A stretch of DNA of 64,000 nt, from positions 1 through 64,000 of the forward strand of contig JADGBH010000004.1 of the NCBI GenBank assembly GCA_015231595.1, read 5' to 3'. A model generated the notes under the pieces. The model saw nothing but the letters and a program-made list of their open reading frames with translations, was not told where the DNA came from and did no database searches. Of this stretch, positions 17,229-27,503 are shown piece by piece. The stretch is from Desulfobacterales bacterium. Lineage in GTDB: Bacteria; Desulfobacterota; Desulfobacteria; Desulfobacterales; JADGBH01. Within the stretch, counting starts at the first letter, position 1, and every line of letters starts with the position of its first letter. The translations under genes were made by a program, and so were the position numbers.

Positions 17229-20200
17229 ATGCCAAAACGGACAGATATTAAAAAAATCCTTATTATAGGAGCAGGACCAATTATAATAAGTCAGGCCTGT
17301 GAATTTGATTATTCCGGCACTCAAGCATGTAAAGCCCTTAAATCAGAGGGTTATAATGTTGTGCTTATAAATAGTAACCCAGCAACAATTATGACTGATC
17401 CTGACATGGCGGACCGTATATATATTGAGCCTATCACTCCGGATATGGTTGCTAAAATAATTGAAAGGGAAAGACCTGACGCTCTTCTTCCCACTTTAGG
17501 CGGACAAACAGGATTAAATACGGCTGTAAAAGTTGCTAAAATGGGAGTTCTTGAGCAATATTCAGTTGAATTAATAGGAGCTTCTCTTGAAGCCATAAAA
17601 AAAGCTGAAGATAGGGAATTATTTAGAAAATCAATGGAAAAAATTGGTCTTCGTATACCGAGAAGTGGATTTGCCCATAATATGATAGAAGTTTGGGAAA
17701 TAGCCGAACAACTCGGATATCCAATTATTGTAAGACCCAGTTTTACATTAGGTGGTACAGGTGGAGGAGTCGCATACAATAGAGAAGATCTTGAAAAGCT
17801 TTCTAAATCAGGCCTTGACGCAAGTATGATAACTCAAATTATGCTTGAAGAGTCGGTTTTAGGATGGAAAGAATATGAGCTTGAAGTCATGCGGGATAAA
17901 AATGATAATGTTGTTATAGTTTGCTCAATTGAAAATTTTGATCCGATGGGCGTTCATACGGGAGACAGCATTACTGTTGCACCTATACAAACATTAAGTG
18001 ATAAAGAATATCAGATTATGCGTAATGCTTCGATAGCTATAATGAGAGAGATAGGCGTTGACACAGGTGGTTCTAATGTTCAATTTGCAGTTAACCCTAA
18101 AAACGGAGAAATGATTGTCGTAGAAATGAATCCAAGGGTTTCGAGAAGTTCAGCGCTTGCTTCAAAAGCAACTGGTTTTCCGATAGCCAAAATAGCTGCG
18201 AAACTTGCTGTCGGCTATACTCTTGATGAGATTCCTAATGACATCACAGGTGAAACATTAGCTGCTTTTGAACCTACTCTTGACTATTGCGTTGTAAAAA
18301 TTCCCAGATGGACTTTTGAAAAATTTCCTGAAACGAAAGATTATCTTACAACTTCTATGAAGTCTGTGGGAGAAACAATGGCTATCGGTAGAAATTTCAA
18401 AGAAGCTTTTCAAAAAGGAATAAGATCCCTTGAAATTGGAAGATATGGACTTGGTGGTGACGGTAAAGAACCAGGAGGTCTTTTTGATAATCTTCCTTCT
18501 GATTTTGAAATTCAGCAAAATTTAGCTACGCCTAATTCGAAAAGGATTTTTTATATACATGACGCTATAATGAAAGGTATGTCAATTGATTTCATATATG
18601 AATTGACGCAAATCGATCCATGGTTTTTATATCAAATCAAACAAATTGTGGATATGGAAAAAGTAATTAAGACTCAAGGAAAAAATCTTTCTGATGAATT
18701 ATTAAGAAAGGCTAAATCTTTTGGATTTTCAGACGTTCAGATAGGTTATCTTACGGACAGAAAAGAAGATGAAATTAGAACTATTAAAAAAAATAAAAAT
18801 ATAAGGCCTGTATATAAATTAGTTGATACATGCGCTGCTGAATTTAAGGCATCAACTCCTTACTATTATTCTACGTATGAACAAGAAGATGAATCCAGAG
18901 TTTCAAATAAAAAGAAAGTAGCTATTCTTGGTGGAGGCCCGAATAGAATAGGACAAGGTATTGAGTTTGATTATTGTTGTGTGCAGGCATCTTTTGCCCT
19001 TGCAGAAGAAGGTGTTGAAAGCATAATGATCAATAGCAACCCTGAGACTGTAAGCACAGATTATGATACTTCTAATCAGCTTTATTTTGAGCCTTTAACA
19101 AAAGAGGATGTGCTTCATATAATTGAAACTGAAAAACCCATAGGAATAATTGTTCAATTTGGAGGTCAAACTCCGTTAAACCTTTCAGTTCCTCTTCATG
19201 AAGCAGGAGTACCGATATTGGGAACTCAGCCTGAAAGCATCGATAGAGCCGAAGACCGTGAACATTTTCAAGCAATGTTAAAAAAATTAAATCTTATGCA
19301 GCCTTTAAACGGAACAGCTATAAGCATTGAAGAAGCAATTAAAGTTGCAAATGATATACGATATCCCGTTATTGTTAGGCCTTCTTATGTGCTTGGTGGA
19401 AGGGCGATGAAAATCGTATATGAAGAAAATGATCTTATAAATTTCACAAAAATTGCAATGATGGCTTCTCCTGAATATCCAATATTGATTGATAAATTTT
19501 TGGAAGATGCTATTGAAGTTGATGTTGATGCAATATCTGATGGAAAAAATACAGTTATAGCCGGTGTAATGGAACATATTGAAGAAGCTGGAGTCCATTC
19601 GGGAGATTCTGCATGTGTTCTTCCTCCATACAGTTTAAATAAAAAAACAATAGATGAAATAAAAGAAGCAACAAAAGCGATGGCAAAGGAATTAAATGTT
19701 ATTGGGCTTATGAATGTCCAATATGCTGTAAAATCGGATAAAGTATTTGTGCTTGAAGTCAATCCTCGAGCATCTCGAACAATCCCCTTTGTAAGTAAAG
19801 CTACAGGCATATCCTTTGCTAAACTCGCTACTAAAATTATGCTTGGAAAAAGCCTTGAAGAACTTGGAATAATTGATGAAAAAGTACCTCCTTATTTTTC
19901 TGTTAAAGAAGCGGTTCTTCCTTTTGATAGGTTTCCTGATGTTGATACGCTACTTGGCCCGGAAATGAAATCAACAGGAGAAGTGATGGGTATAGATTAT
20001 GATTTTGGTGTTGCTTATGCTAAATCTCAGCTTGGAGCTGGTCAAATGCTTCCAAAATCCGGCACAGTTTTTATAAGCGTTAAAGATAAAGATAAAAAAG
20101 CCGTGCTGAAAGTTGCAAAAAATTTCATTAAAATTGGTTTTAAAATTATGGCAACACGAGGGACTTCGGCATTTTTAAATGAAAATGGCATTGAAAATAC

Positions 20201-20453
20201 AGTTATTAATAAAGTGTCTATGGGAAGACCCCATGTTATTGATGCGATAACGAACGGCGAAATTCAACAAATAATTAATACGGGTACTAGCTCAGAAACT
20301 AAAAAAGATGGATATCATATACGAAGGGCGGCTATAAAATTTAATATACCTTATGCGACCACTATTCAAGGAGCAACAGCTATGTGCAGAGGTATAGAAG
20401 CGCTTATAAAAAATAATCTCTCAGTGAAAACTATTAAGGAGTATTACAAATAA
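17229..20453 (+). CDS. carB: Carbamoyl-phosphate synthase large subunit
   Basis: CarB makes carbamoyl phosphate from bicarbonate, ammonia and two ATP. The 1074-residue protein shows the internal duplication of the family: [20 protein letters not shown] at the start and [19 protein letters not shown] near residue 560, each followed by an ATP-grasp region. The C-terminal 130 residues form the MGS-like regulatory domain ([18 protein letters not shown]), where nucleotides and ornithine act in studied homologues. The length is typical. GAGG sits five bases before the ATG. purF starts two bases after the stop. Confidence 0.96.
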   Translation: MPKRTDIKKILIIGAGPIIISQACEFDYSGTQACKALKSEGYNVVLINSNPATIMTDPDMADRIYIEPITPDMVAKIIERERPDALLPTLGGQTGLNTAVKVAKMGVLEQYSVELIGASLEAIKKAEDRELFRKSMEKIGLRIPRSGFAHNMIEVWEIAEQLGYPIIVRPSFTLGGTGGGVAYNREDLEKLSKSGLDASMITQIMLEESVLGWKEYELEVMRDKNDNVVIVCSIENFDPMGVHTGDSITVAPIQTLSDKEYQIMRNASIAIMREIGVDTGGSNVQFAVNPKNGEMIVVEMNPRVSRSSALASKATGFPIAKIAAKLAVGYTLDEIPNDITGETLAAFEPTLDYCVVKIPRWTFEKFPETKDYLTTSMKSVGETMAIGRNFKEAFQKGIRSLEIGRYGLGGDGKEPGGLFDNLPSDFEIQQNLATPNSKRIFYIHDAIMKGMSIDFIYELTQIDPWFLYQIKQIVDMEKVIKTQGKNLSDELLRKAKSFGFSDVQIGYLTDRKEDEIRTIKKNKNIRPVYKLVDTCAAEFKASTPYYYSTYEQEDESRVSNKKKVAILGGGPNRIGQGIEFDYCCVQASFALAEEGVESIMINSNPETVSTDYDTSNQLYFEPLTKEDVLHIIETEKPIGIIVQFGGQTPLNLSVPLHEAGVPILGTQPESIDRAEDREHFQAMLKKLNLMQPLNGTAISIEEAIKVANDIRYPVIVRPSYVLGGRAMKIVYEENDLINFTKIAMMASPEYPILIDKFLEDAIEVDVDAISDGKNTVIAGVMEHIEEAGVHSGDSACVLPPYSLNKKTIDEIKEATKAMAKELNVIGLMNVQYAVKSDKVFVLEVNPRASRTIPFVSKATGISFAKLATKIMLGKSLEELGIIDEKVPPYFSVKEAVLPFDRFPDVDTLLGPEMKSTGEVMGIDYDFGVAYAKSQLGAGQMLPKSGTVFISVKDKDKKAVLKVAKNFIKIGFKIMATRGTSAFLNENGIENTVINKVSMGRPHVIDAITNGEIQQIINTGTSSETKKDGYHIRRAAIKFNIPYATTIQGATAMCRGIEALIKNNLSVKTIKEYYK

Positions 20454-20455
20454 AA

Positions 20456-21862
20456 ATGTATTTTGACGAAAAACCAAGGGAATCTTGCGGTATTTTTGGA
20501 GTTTCGGGGCATACGGATGCTTCTAAACTAACTTATTTTGGACTTTATGCATTACAGCACAGGGGGCAAGAAAGTGCCGGAATTGCTGTTTACAAAAATA
20601 AAAAAATAGATGCTTATAAAGGGATGGGACTTGTTCCGGAAGTATTTGATATGGCTAATTTGGAACGATTAGACGGCGAAACAGCTATAGGCCATGTTCG
20701 TTATTCAACAACAGGAAGCTCAAATTTATACAATGCTCAACCCTTTGTTGTTCACCATAGCCAAAAATCTTACGCTGTAGCGCACAATGGAAATCTTGTA
20801 AATGCACGAGTCCTAAGAGACGAGCTTGAAGGATTAGGCTCAATTTTCCAAACGACCATGGACAGTGAAATTTTTCTTCATCTTTTTGTTAGAAATTTGA
20901 AATATGGATTTGAAGAAGCTTTAATACGAACAGTAGTTAGGCTTAAAGGAGCTTTTTCATTTGTTTTTTTATCAAGCAAGGGTGAGCTTGTAGGAATAAA
21001 AGACCCTAATGGCTTTCGTCCTTTATGTCTCGGCAAACTTAATGGAAGTTATATACTTGCATCTGAAAGCTGCGCTCTTGACCTTGTAGAAGCAGAATTT
21101 ATAAGGGAGCTTGACCCAGGTGAAATAGTTATAATAGAACAGGATTCAATTAAAAGCTTGAAAGTTTCCCCTAAGCCTTCAAAAACTTTTTGTATATTTG
21201 AATTTATTTATTTTGCAAGACCTGATAGTACAATATTCGGGAAAAATGTATATCAAGTTAGAAAATCCCACGGAAAAAGATTAGCACAAGAATCTCCGGT
21301 TAATGCGGATTTTGTTATGCCTTTCCCAGATTCAGGAACTTATGCTGCTTTAGGATATTCTAAAGAATCGGGCATACCCTTTGAAATAGGAATGATAAGA
21401 AATCATTATGTTGGTAGGACTTTTATTCAGCCGACACAGAGCATGAGAGAATTCGGAGTAAGAATAAAATTAAATCCTATAAAGGAAGTACTTGTTGGAA
21501 AAGATATTATTATAATTGAAGATTCAATAATTAGAGGAACTACTGTTAAAACCAGAGTAAAATCTCTAAGACAACTCGGTGTAAACAAAATTCATATCAG
21601 GGTAAGTGGCCCTCCCCATAGATTCCCATGTCATTATGGAATAGATTTTTCTACGAGAGGAGAACTGATTGCATCCCAAAAATCTATTCCAGAGCTTGTT
21701 GATTTTTTAGGACTTGATTCTTTGCATTATTTAACGTTAGATGGACTTCTTGAATCAAGCGGTGTTGAAAATCCAGAAAATCATTTTTGCAAAGCATGTT
21801 TTGATGGAAAATATCCAGTAGACTTTGATGAACATTCTACCAAAGACTGCCTTGAAATATGA
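20456..21862 (+). CDS. purF: Amidophosphoribosyltransferase, Fe-S type
   Basis: PurF catalyses the first step of purine synthesis, moving glutamine nitrogen onto PRPP. The 468-residue protein has a ten-residue propeptide before Cys11 (RESCGIFGV), which becomes the N-terminal nucleophile. The PRPP motif is IIIIEDSIIRGTT. Cys residues at FCIFEFIYFARPDS, RFPCHYG and HFCKACFDGKYP match the four ligands of the 4Fe-4S cluster in Bacillus-type enzymes, so this is the Fe-S-bearing, oxygen-sensitive form. The AAGGAG is about 14 bases away, and the gene starts two bases after carB, so translation is probably coupled. Confidence 0.95.
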   Translation: MYFDEKPRESCGIFGVSGHTDASKLTYFGLYALQHRGQESAGIAVYKNKKIDAYKGMGLVPEVFDMANLERLDGETAIGHVRYSTTGSSNLYNAQPFVVHHSQKSYAVAHNGNLVNARVLRDELEGLGSIFQTTMDSEIFLHLFVRNLKYGFEEALIRTVVRLKGAFSFVFLSSKGELVGIKDPNGFRPLCLGKLNGSYILASESCALDLVEAEFIRELDPGEIVIIEQDSIKSLKVSPKPSKTFCIFEFIYFARPDSTIFGKNVYQVRKSHGKRLAQESPVNADFVMPFPDSGTYAALGYSKESGIPFEIGMIRNHYVGRTFIQPTQSMREFGVRIKLNPIKEVLVGKDIIIIEDSIIRGTTVKTRVKSLRQLGVNKIHIRVSGPPHRFPCHYGIDFSTRGELIASQKSIPELVDFLGLDSLHYLTLDGLLESSGVENPENHFCKACFDGKYPVDFDEHSTKDCLEI

Positions 21863-21885
21863 TAGCAAATTGTGAATGGTAGCAA

Positions 21886-23613
21886 ATGAAAATAATAATA
21901 GCCCGCACAGCCGGTTTTTGCATGGGTGTGAGAAGAGCTGTAGATATGGCTCTTGATGCAGCAACTCGAAGCAAAAAAAATATTTATACTTATGGTCCTT
22001 TAATTCATAATCCACAAGTTTTATCCTTACTTGAAGAAAAACAAATATCAGTTATTAGTGATATTCCAAATAAAGGTGATGGAACAGTATTAATAAGAGC
22101 TCACGGGGTTCCTCCTGACATTAAAGATAAGCTTGCAGATGTAGGATTTGATGTTATTGATGCTACCTGCCCCAGAGTTATAAAAGTTCAAACTATTATC
22201 GACAGTCATTGTAAAAAGGGATATATTCCTATAATAGTAGGAAATGAAAATCATCCTGAAGTTATAGGTTTGCTCGGTTTTGCTGGAAATAAAGGTATTG
22301 TTGTCGATAATTTAGAAGGACTTAAATCTTTACCTATTTTTGAAAAAGCTATAATTGTTGCTCAAACAACTCAAAATAGATTCCTGTTCGATGAAATTAA
22401 AAAATATATCGTCGAAAAGCATCCGTCATATAAAATTTTTAATACAATATGTGACTCAACTGAAAAAAGACAAGCGGAGGTAAGGGAGCTTTCAAAATTA
22501 GCTGACGCCTTTATTGTTGTTGGCGGTTATGATAGTGGAAATACAAAAAGACTTGCCGAAGTAGCGACAAGTTCTGGAAAACCAGCTTTTCATATTGAAA
22601 CTGAATCAGAACTTGAGGTTAATGATTTATCGTTAGCTGAAACAATAGGCATTACTGCTGGAGCTTCGACACCTAACTGGATAATAAAAAGAGTTTACCG
22701 GCATCTTGAAAATATTCTTTATAATAGAAAAAAAGGATGGAGAAAAACACTTTTTGAAATACAAAGGATATTTTTATATTCAAATCTTTATTTAGCCCTC
22801 GGAGCTCTGTGTCTTTGTTATACTTGCTCAAAACTTCAAGGTCTTGAATATAATTTTCCCCACTTGCTTGTAGCAATGACATACGTTCTTTCAATGCACA
22901 TAACTAATAACATCATTGGTGTGAAAGAAGAGATATATAACGACCCAGACAGAGCTTATTTTTATGAAAAAAATAAAATTAAGTTAATATTTCTTGCGCT
23001 GTCATCTGGAATTATTGGGCTAGTATTGTCTTGTTTGGAAGGTTTTTTGCCATTTTTAATACTGTTGGCTATGAGCATAATGGGTATAGGATATAATTTT
23101 AGACTTATCCCTAAAAAAGTATCTATAAATAAAGTTAGAAGAATACGTGATATCCCAGGCTCAAAAACTATTCTTTTATCAGCGGCCTGGGGGATTGTTA
23201 CCGCTATTTTTCCTGTATTGTTTGAATCTAAAGCAATTGATTCTACTACTTTATTTGTATTTTTATGGTCAACATCTTTAGTTTTTGTAAGGACTTCTTT
23301 TTTTGATATATTGAGTATTCAAGGTAATAGAATAGTAGGAAAAGAAACAATTCCTATATTACTTGGAGAAGATCGTTCTATATATTTATTAAAGTTTATG
23401 TTAGGCTTAATTTTGATAATGCAAATAATAGCAAGTATTTTACATATTACTACACCATTAGGCTACGCTCTCACCTTATACCCGATTTTTATGTTCGCAG
23501 TTCTTATCGCTCAAGAAAATAAGTATCTTCTTCCTGGAGTAAAGCAGGAATTTTATGTTGAAAATCTTTTTGCAATTACAGGGCTTATATCTTTTATATG
23601 GTTTAATTTTTGA
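21886..23613 (+). CDS. ispH: IspH (HMBPP reductase) fused to a UbiA-like membrane domain
   Basis: Residues 1-283 are 4-hydroxy-3-methylbut-2-enyl diphosphate reductase, the last step of the MEP isoprenoid pathway. All three cluster Cys are present (GFCMGVRRA, DATCPRV, NTICDST), as are HGVPP and STEKRQAEV. Residues about 300-575 are a multi-pass membrane domain resembling UbiA prenyltransferases: DILSIQGNRIVGKETIP matches the second UbiA motif. The first Asp-rich motif is not canonical (NNIIGVKEEIYNDPDR), and the Asp of GDR is Asn in the second. The fusion would place the IPP/DMAPP-forming enzyme at the membrane next to a prenyl-using or prenyl-binding domain. The start has only a weak ribosome binding site, 23 bases after purF. 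Confidence 0.85.
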   Translation: MKIIIARTAGFCMGVRRAVDMALDAATRSKKNIYTYGPLIHNPQVLSLLEEKQISVISDIPNKGDGTVLIRAHGVPPDIKDKLADVGFDVIDATCPRVIKVQTIIDSHCKKGYIPIIVGNENHPEVIGLLGFAGNKGIVVDNLEGLKSLPIFEKAIIVAQTTQNRFLFDEIKKYIVEKHPSYKIFNTICDSTEKRQAEVRELSKLADAFIVVGGYDSGNTKRLAEVATSSGKPAFHIETESELEVNDLSLAETIGITAGASTPNWIIKRVYRHLENILYNRKKGWRKTLFEIQRIFLYSNLYLALGALCLCYTCSKLQGLEYNFPHLLVAMTYVLSMHITNNIIGVKEEIYNDPDRAYFYEKNKIKLIFLALSSGIIGLVLSCLEGFLPFLILLAMSIMGIGYNFRLIPKKVSINKVRRIRDIPGSKTILLSAAWGIVTAIFPVLFESKAIDSTTLFVFLWSTSLVFVRTSFFDILSIQGNRIVGKETIPILLGEDRSIYLLKFMLGLILIMQIIASILHITTPLGYALTLYPIFMFAVLIAQENKYLLPGVKQEFYVENLFAITGLISFIWFNF

Positions 23614-23633
23614 TCAACGCTAACAAATAACGC

Positions 23634-23666
23634 ATAAGTCTAAAAGTGTTGGTTTTTTAGACTTAT
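23634..23666 (+). terminator. Hairpin terminator after ispH
   Basis: ATAAGTCTAAAA (23634-23645) pairs with TTTTTTAGACTTAT (23653-23666) around a short loop. It begins 21 bases after the ispH stop and is followed by TATCAAATTTTTTG. The stem is AT-rich but long, and it would close the glutamate synthase to ispH run. Confidence 0.6.
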
Positions 23667-24018
23667 TATCAAATTTTTTGCTTGTATATCACCATTGTAA
23701 ATGCATGATCAAACGAGCTTCCATATAGCATCTCCTACAATAAAAATTTAAAAAAATAGCCCCATTCTCCATCATAAGCTATCCGATAATTATTTAGCAT
23801 GAAATAATATAATATAATATAATGAAACAGTGCAATCTTTAGGGTTACGGACTACATAAATAAATTTTGTTTTAGGATTTTTTTATGCAGCTAAATTTTA
23901 TGGATTGACTTTTAACATTGAATAATTTAAATGAAACTAATTTTGAATCTAATTTTATAATTGAATTAAGTTCATTCTTTGAATTTAACTTGATTCATTA
24001 CAATTTTAAGGAGGCATC
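23667..24018 (+). other. Non-coding region upstream of the acyl-CoA operon
   Basis: No gene is visible. The stretch holds four tandem copies of ATAAT (23804-23823) and a weak sigma-54-like element: GG at 23875-23876, ten bases, then GC at 23887-23888, with a poor -24 context. AAGGAGG at the right end belongs to the acyl-CoA synthetase gene. The operon promoter should lie here, but no site stands out clearly. Confidence 0.4.
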
Positions 24019-25821
24019 ATGGAACAAACTATCAATGATGTTTTTAAAAACAGAGCTATAAAATACAAAAAACGCATTGCTATTGAAAAAAAATTTAAAG
24101 GAAAATGGGAAAGCGCAACATGGGAGGAATATTACAATCAATCAAGGCATACAGGCCTATCGCTGTATTCATTGGGCATAAATAAAGGAGACAAGGTTTC
24201 AATCCTCGCAGAAAATAGATTGGAATGGCTATTCTCTGATATGGGAACCCTTGGAGCAGGAGGTTGCATCATACCAATTTATCCAACTTTAACTAAAGAA
24301 GATGTAGCCTATATTGTTGAAAATTCAGAATCAAAAATAATTATTGTAGAAAACAGCAATCAACTTATAAAAGCTCTTTATGCTTTAAATCACTGCAAAT
24401 GCCTTGACAAAATAATAGTTATGAATGCGGAAGACATAAAAGAGGATCACACATCCATTATGAGCTTTAAAAATTTACTTGATGCTGGAAAAAAATTGCA
24501 CGAATCCAATCAAGAATTATTTGAAAATCTCTCAAAAGCTGTAACTCCTGATGATATTGCTACAATTGTTTATACATCAGGCACAACCGGAACTCCAAAA
24601 GGAGCAATGATTACCCATAAAAATATAATGGCTGTTATTAAATCCCTCGCTCAAATAAAACCTCCTTATGCGTACGATTCTGATCAAACTGTTCCATTTT
24701 TACCTTTAAGTCATGTTTTTGAACGAGTTGCAGGCCATTTTTTTGGAATGTATATCGGCATAACATCATCCTACGCTGAAAGCATTGAAACGCTTCTCGC
24801 AGATTTAAAAGAAAAGAAACCTACGATTGTTCTCGCAGTACCAAGGGTGCTTGAAAAAGTTTATCAAAAAATAATGTCTCAAGTTGATAATCAGCCTTTA
24901 TGGAAAAGAATTATTTTTTCATTAGGCCAAAATCTCGGCAATAAAATCAGTGAATACAGGGAATCAAAACAAAGCATACCTGTTGTTTTTAAATTATTAC
25001 ATGCGGCTGCATATATTTTAATATTCAAAAAACTTCAAGAAGGTCTTGGTGGAAGAGTTAGATGGATAACAGCATCTGGGGCGCCAACTGCAAATGATAT
25101 AATTCGTTTTTTCAATGCTGCCGGAATTATGGTAATTGAAGGTTACGGAATGACTGAATGTGTTGCTCCTGCTACAATGAGTCGTATTGATCATTATAAA
25201 ATAGGCACAGCAGGTCCCCCAATACCTGGCATGGAAATGAAAATAGCCGAAGATGGCGAAATTCTTATACGAGGAGAAAATTTATTTAAAGGCTACTTTA
25301 AAATGGAGGAAGAAACAAAAAGAGCCTTTACTGAAGACGGTTTTTTTATGACAGGAGATGTTGGAAAGTTCGATAAAGACAGGTTTTTAGCGATTACTGA
25401 TAGAAAAAAAGACCTTATTATAACATCTGGCGGAAAAAACGTAGCTCCCCAAAAAATCGAAAATCTTTTCAAAACTAATCCTATTTTTTCCCAATTCATT
25501 GTTATTGGAGATAAAAAAAAATATCTTTCAGCTATTTGCAACATTAATCTTGAAGAAGCGGCAAAACTTGCAATTAAAAACAACATTGCATTTGAAAGCC
25601 CTTTAGATCTTTTGAATAATGAAAAATTTAATAAAGCGCTTGAAAAAATAATATCTGAAATGAACACTAAGCTTGCAAAGTATGAAACCATAAAAAGATT
25701 TAAAATTATAAATCAAGAATTTTCCCAGGATACAGGAGAACTTACGCCGTCATTAAAAGTTAAAAGAAAAGTCGTTCATACCAAATACAGAGATATAATT
25801 GATTCCATGTATGAAAATTAA
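24019..25821 (+). CDS. AMP-forming long-chain acyl-CoA synthetase
   Basis: This 600-residue adenylate-forming enzyme activates a carboxylic acid to its CoA ester with ATP. Core motifs are IVYTSGTTGTPKGAMITHKN (A3), VIEGYGMTECVAPATMS (A5), FFMTGDVGKFDKD (A7), ITDRKKDLIITSGGKNVAP (A8) and, near the end, a Lys-rich A10-like segment (SLKVKRKVV). The layout and length fit the FadD15/long-chain group; the true substrate is unknown and could be aromatic or branched. AAGGAGG lies five bases before the ATG. It leads a five-gene unit with gaps of 10-36 bases and should supply the CoA ester handled by the following thiolase-fold enzymes. Confidence 0.88.
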   Translation: MEQTINDVFKNRAIKYKKRIAIEKKFKGKWESATWEEYYNQSRHTGLSLYSLGINKGDKVSILAENRLEWLFSDMGTLGAGGCIIPIYPTLTKEDVAYIVENSESKIIIVENSNQLIKALYALNHCKCLDKIIVMNAEDIKEDHTSIMSFKNLLDAGKKLHESNQELFENLSKAVTPDDIATIVYTSGTTGTPKGAMITHKNIMAVIKSLAQIKPPYAYDSDQTVPFLPLSHVFERVAGHFFGMYIGITSSYAESIETLLADLKEKKPTIVLAVPRVLEKVYQKIMSQVDNQPLWKRIIFSLGQNLGNKISEYRESKQSIPVVFKLLHAAAYILIFKKLQEGLGGRVRWITASGAPTANDIIRFFNAAGIMVIEGYGMTECVAPATMSRIDHYKIGTAGPPIPGMEMKIAEDGEILIRGENLFKGYFKMEEETKRAFTEDGFFMTGDVGKFDKDRFLAITDRKKDLIITSGGKNVAPQKIENLFKTNPIFSQFIVIGDKKKYLSAICNINLEEAAKLAIKNNIAFESPLDLLNNEKFNKALEKIISEMNTKLAKYETIKRFKIINQEFSQDTGELTPSLKVKRKVVHTKYRDIIDSMYEN

Positions 25822-25836
25822 GGAGGTCGTATAAAA

Positions 25837-26295
25837 ATGGAAATGTTTAAAGATATCGAACCGATGGTTCATAAAAGCGGAATAAACGTCCCATATACTT
25901 GGTGGGCTGGAGAAACCGCTGGAGAATTTTTTATTTCCTTAAGAGATGAAAAAAAAATAAAAGGAAAAAAATGTTCCCAATGCGGAAAAGTATATATCCC
26001 TCCAAGAAAAACCTGTCCTTTATGCTTTATTGAAAATACTGAATGGGTAGAAGTTTCAATTAAAGGAACTTTAGAATCATATACAATTGTGAAAAGACAG
26101 ATGTCCGCTTTAAAAAAGAAAACGCCTGTAGTTTTTGGACTTATAAAATTGGATGGAGCTGATACATCTATACTTCATTATATTGATGAAGTTGAGCTTA
26201 GCAATATAAATATCGGCATGAGGCTTGAGGCAAAATTTTCTGAACAACGAAAAGCTACAATCATGGATATTGAGTATTTTAAGCCTTTAACTTAA
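25837..26295 (+). CDS. Zn-ribbon / OB-fold (DUF35) protein, partner of the next thiolase
   Basis: The protein has 152 residues. A zinc ribbon (CSQCGKVYIPPRKTCPLC, near 48-65) is followed by an OB fold with LESYTIVKRQ and GLIKLDGADT. DUF35 proteins bind thiolase-superfamily enzymes and often shape their active site, as in benzoylsuccinyl-CoA thiolase (BbsA with BbsB) and the steroid side-chain aldolase Ltp2 with ChsH2. The gene directly precedes a thiolase-like gene with a 23-base gap, so the two products likely form a complex. AAGGAGG precedes the ATG. A second, similar protein occurs at 28678-29136. Confidence 0.85.
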   Translation: MEMFKDIEPMVHKSGINVPYTWWAGETAGEFFISLRDEKKIKGKKCSQCGKVYIPPRKTCPLCFIENTEWVEVSIKGTLESYTIVKRQMSALKKKTPVVFGLIKLDGADTSILHYIDEVELSNINIGMRLEAKFSEQRKATIMDIEYFKPLT

Positions 26296-26318
26296 CTTTT
26301 CATCGGAGGTTACAAATT

Positions 26319-27467
26319 ATGGATAACGCTGCTATCATAGGAATAGGCATGACAAAAATAGAAGGCAAAAAAACAACTGAAACTTTTGCTGATATGGTCT
26401 GGGAGTCTGTAAATAAAGCCTTAGACGACGCTGGCATGACAATTCATGATATTGATAATGTAATAACAACTTCCAATGATTTTTGGGACGGAAGAACAAT
26501 TTCATGCATGGCTGTTGGAGACGCGAGTGGATCAGGCTTAAACAAAAATATATCCTGCGTTGAAGGAGACGGAACGTTTGGAGCTTTTTATGGATTAACA
26601 CGCGTTTTGTCAGGATCCTATGGAACAACCCTTGTTACTGCCCATAGTAAAGGTTCGGAAAGTATATCAAGTCTTATAACAAATGCATCATTTGATCCTC
26701 TTTATGAAAGAGAACTCGGAATGGACATGGTTACAGCTTGCGCTATGCAAGCAATGGCCTATATGCATAGGACTGGAACTACGCCAGAACAACTCGCAAT
26801 GGTATCTGTTAAAAATCATGGAAATGCAAAATATAACTCAAATGCTCAATTACCAATGGATATAACTATTTCTGATGTTTTAAATTCAGAAATTATATCT
26901 GCTCCGCTCCATAAACTTGACTGTTCTCCAGTTTCCGACGGAGCCTGTGCCATCATAATTGCTAATGAATCAAGAGCATCAAGTTATAAAAAAAAACCTA
27001 TTTGGATAAAAGGCGTTTCTTTTTGTTCGGACTATTATTTTTTAGGGGATAGGGATATTTCAAAAGCGGCAGCTTTAACAAAAGCATCAAAAAAAGCTTT
27101 TGATATGGCAGGAATAAAAGATCCGTCAAAGGAAATAAATGTTTTAGAAATTTATGACGCTTTTACGTATCAGGAACTTTTATGGCTTGAATCAATGGGT
27201 TTGTGCGAAGATGGAAATGCCGGGAATCTTCTTGAAAAAGGATATTTCAATATTAACGGCAAAATTCCGGTAAATCCTTCAGGTGGTCTTTTAAGTGGTC
27301 ATCCTGTTATTGCCGCAGGATTAATAAGAATAGCCGAGTTAGTAAGGCAGCTTAGGGGCGAAGCTGAACAATATCAAACTATAGATTCTAAAATTGGCGT
27401 AGCTCAAGGAGTTAATGGCTTATGTGGTCAATCCCATTGTGTATGGGTTCTTGGAAAAGATAAATAA
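26319..27467 (+). CDS. Thiolase-superfamily (SCPx/lipid-transfer type) protein 1, canonical Cys absent
   Basis: The 382-residue protein has the thiolase fold: MDNAAIIGIGMTKIEGKKTT at the start, VLEIYDAFTYQELLWLE in the middle and NPSGGLLSGHP with the catalytic-site His. At the usual nucleophile position, in CVEGDGTFGAFYG, Gly85 replaces Cys; the nearest Cys is Cys80, five residues earlier. In typical SCPx thiolases this motif reads close to VE-x-x-C-A-S-G. Loss of that Cys, together with a DUF35 partner and the Tyr-containing YDAFT motif, recalls the retro-aldolase Ltp2. The enzyme may therefore cleave or form a C-C bond in a CoA ester without thiolysis. CGGAGG supports the start. Confidence 0.82.
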   Translation: MDNAAIIGIGMTKIEGKKTTETFADMVWESVNKALDDAGMTIHDIDNVITTSNDFWDGRTISCMAVGDASGSGLNKNISCVEGDGTFGAFYGLTRVLSGSYGTTLVTAHSKGSESISSLITNASFDPLYERELGMDMVTACAMQAMAYMHRTGTTPEQLAMVSVKNHGNAKYNSNAQLPMDITISDVLNSEIISAPLHKLDCSPVSDGACAIIIANESRASSYKKKPIWIKGVSFCSDYYFLGDRDISKAAALTKASKKAFDMAGIKDPSKEINVLEIYDAFTYQELLWLESMGLCEDGNAGNLLEKGYFNINGKIPVNPSGGLLSGHPVIAAGLIRIAELVRQLRGEAEQYQTIDSKIGVAQGVNGLCGQSHCVWVLGKDK

Positions 27468-27503
27468 TTTAAGAAATGTTATAAGCAACGGAGAAATAAA
27501 AAA

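Noticed and set aside
23804..23823. Four tandem ATAAT units
   Set aside because: Low-complexity repeat in very AT-rich non-coding DNA; too short and simple to read as a functional array.
23875..23888. Sigma-54-like GG-N10-GC upstream of the acyl-CoA synthetase gene
   Set aside because: The -24 context is AGGATT rather than TGGCAC, the -12 element reads ATGCA, no activator palindrome is near, and the leader would be unusually long. Not strong enough to list as a promoter.
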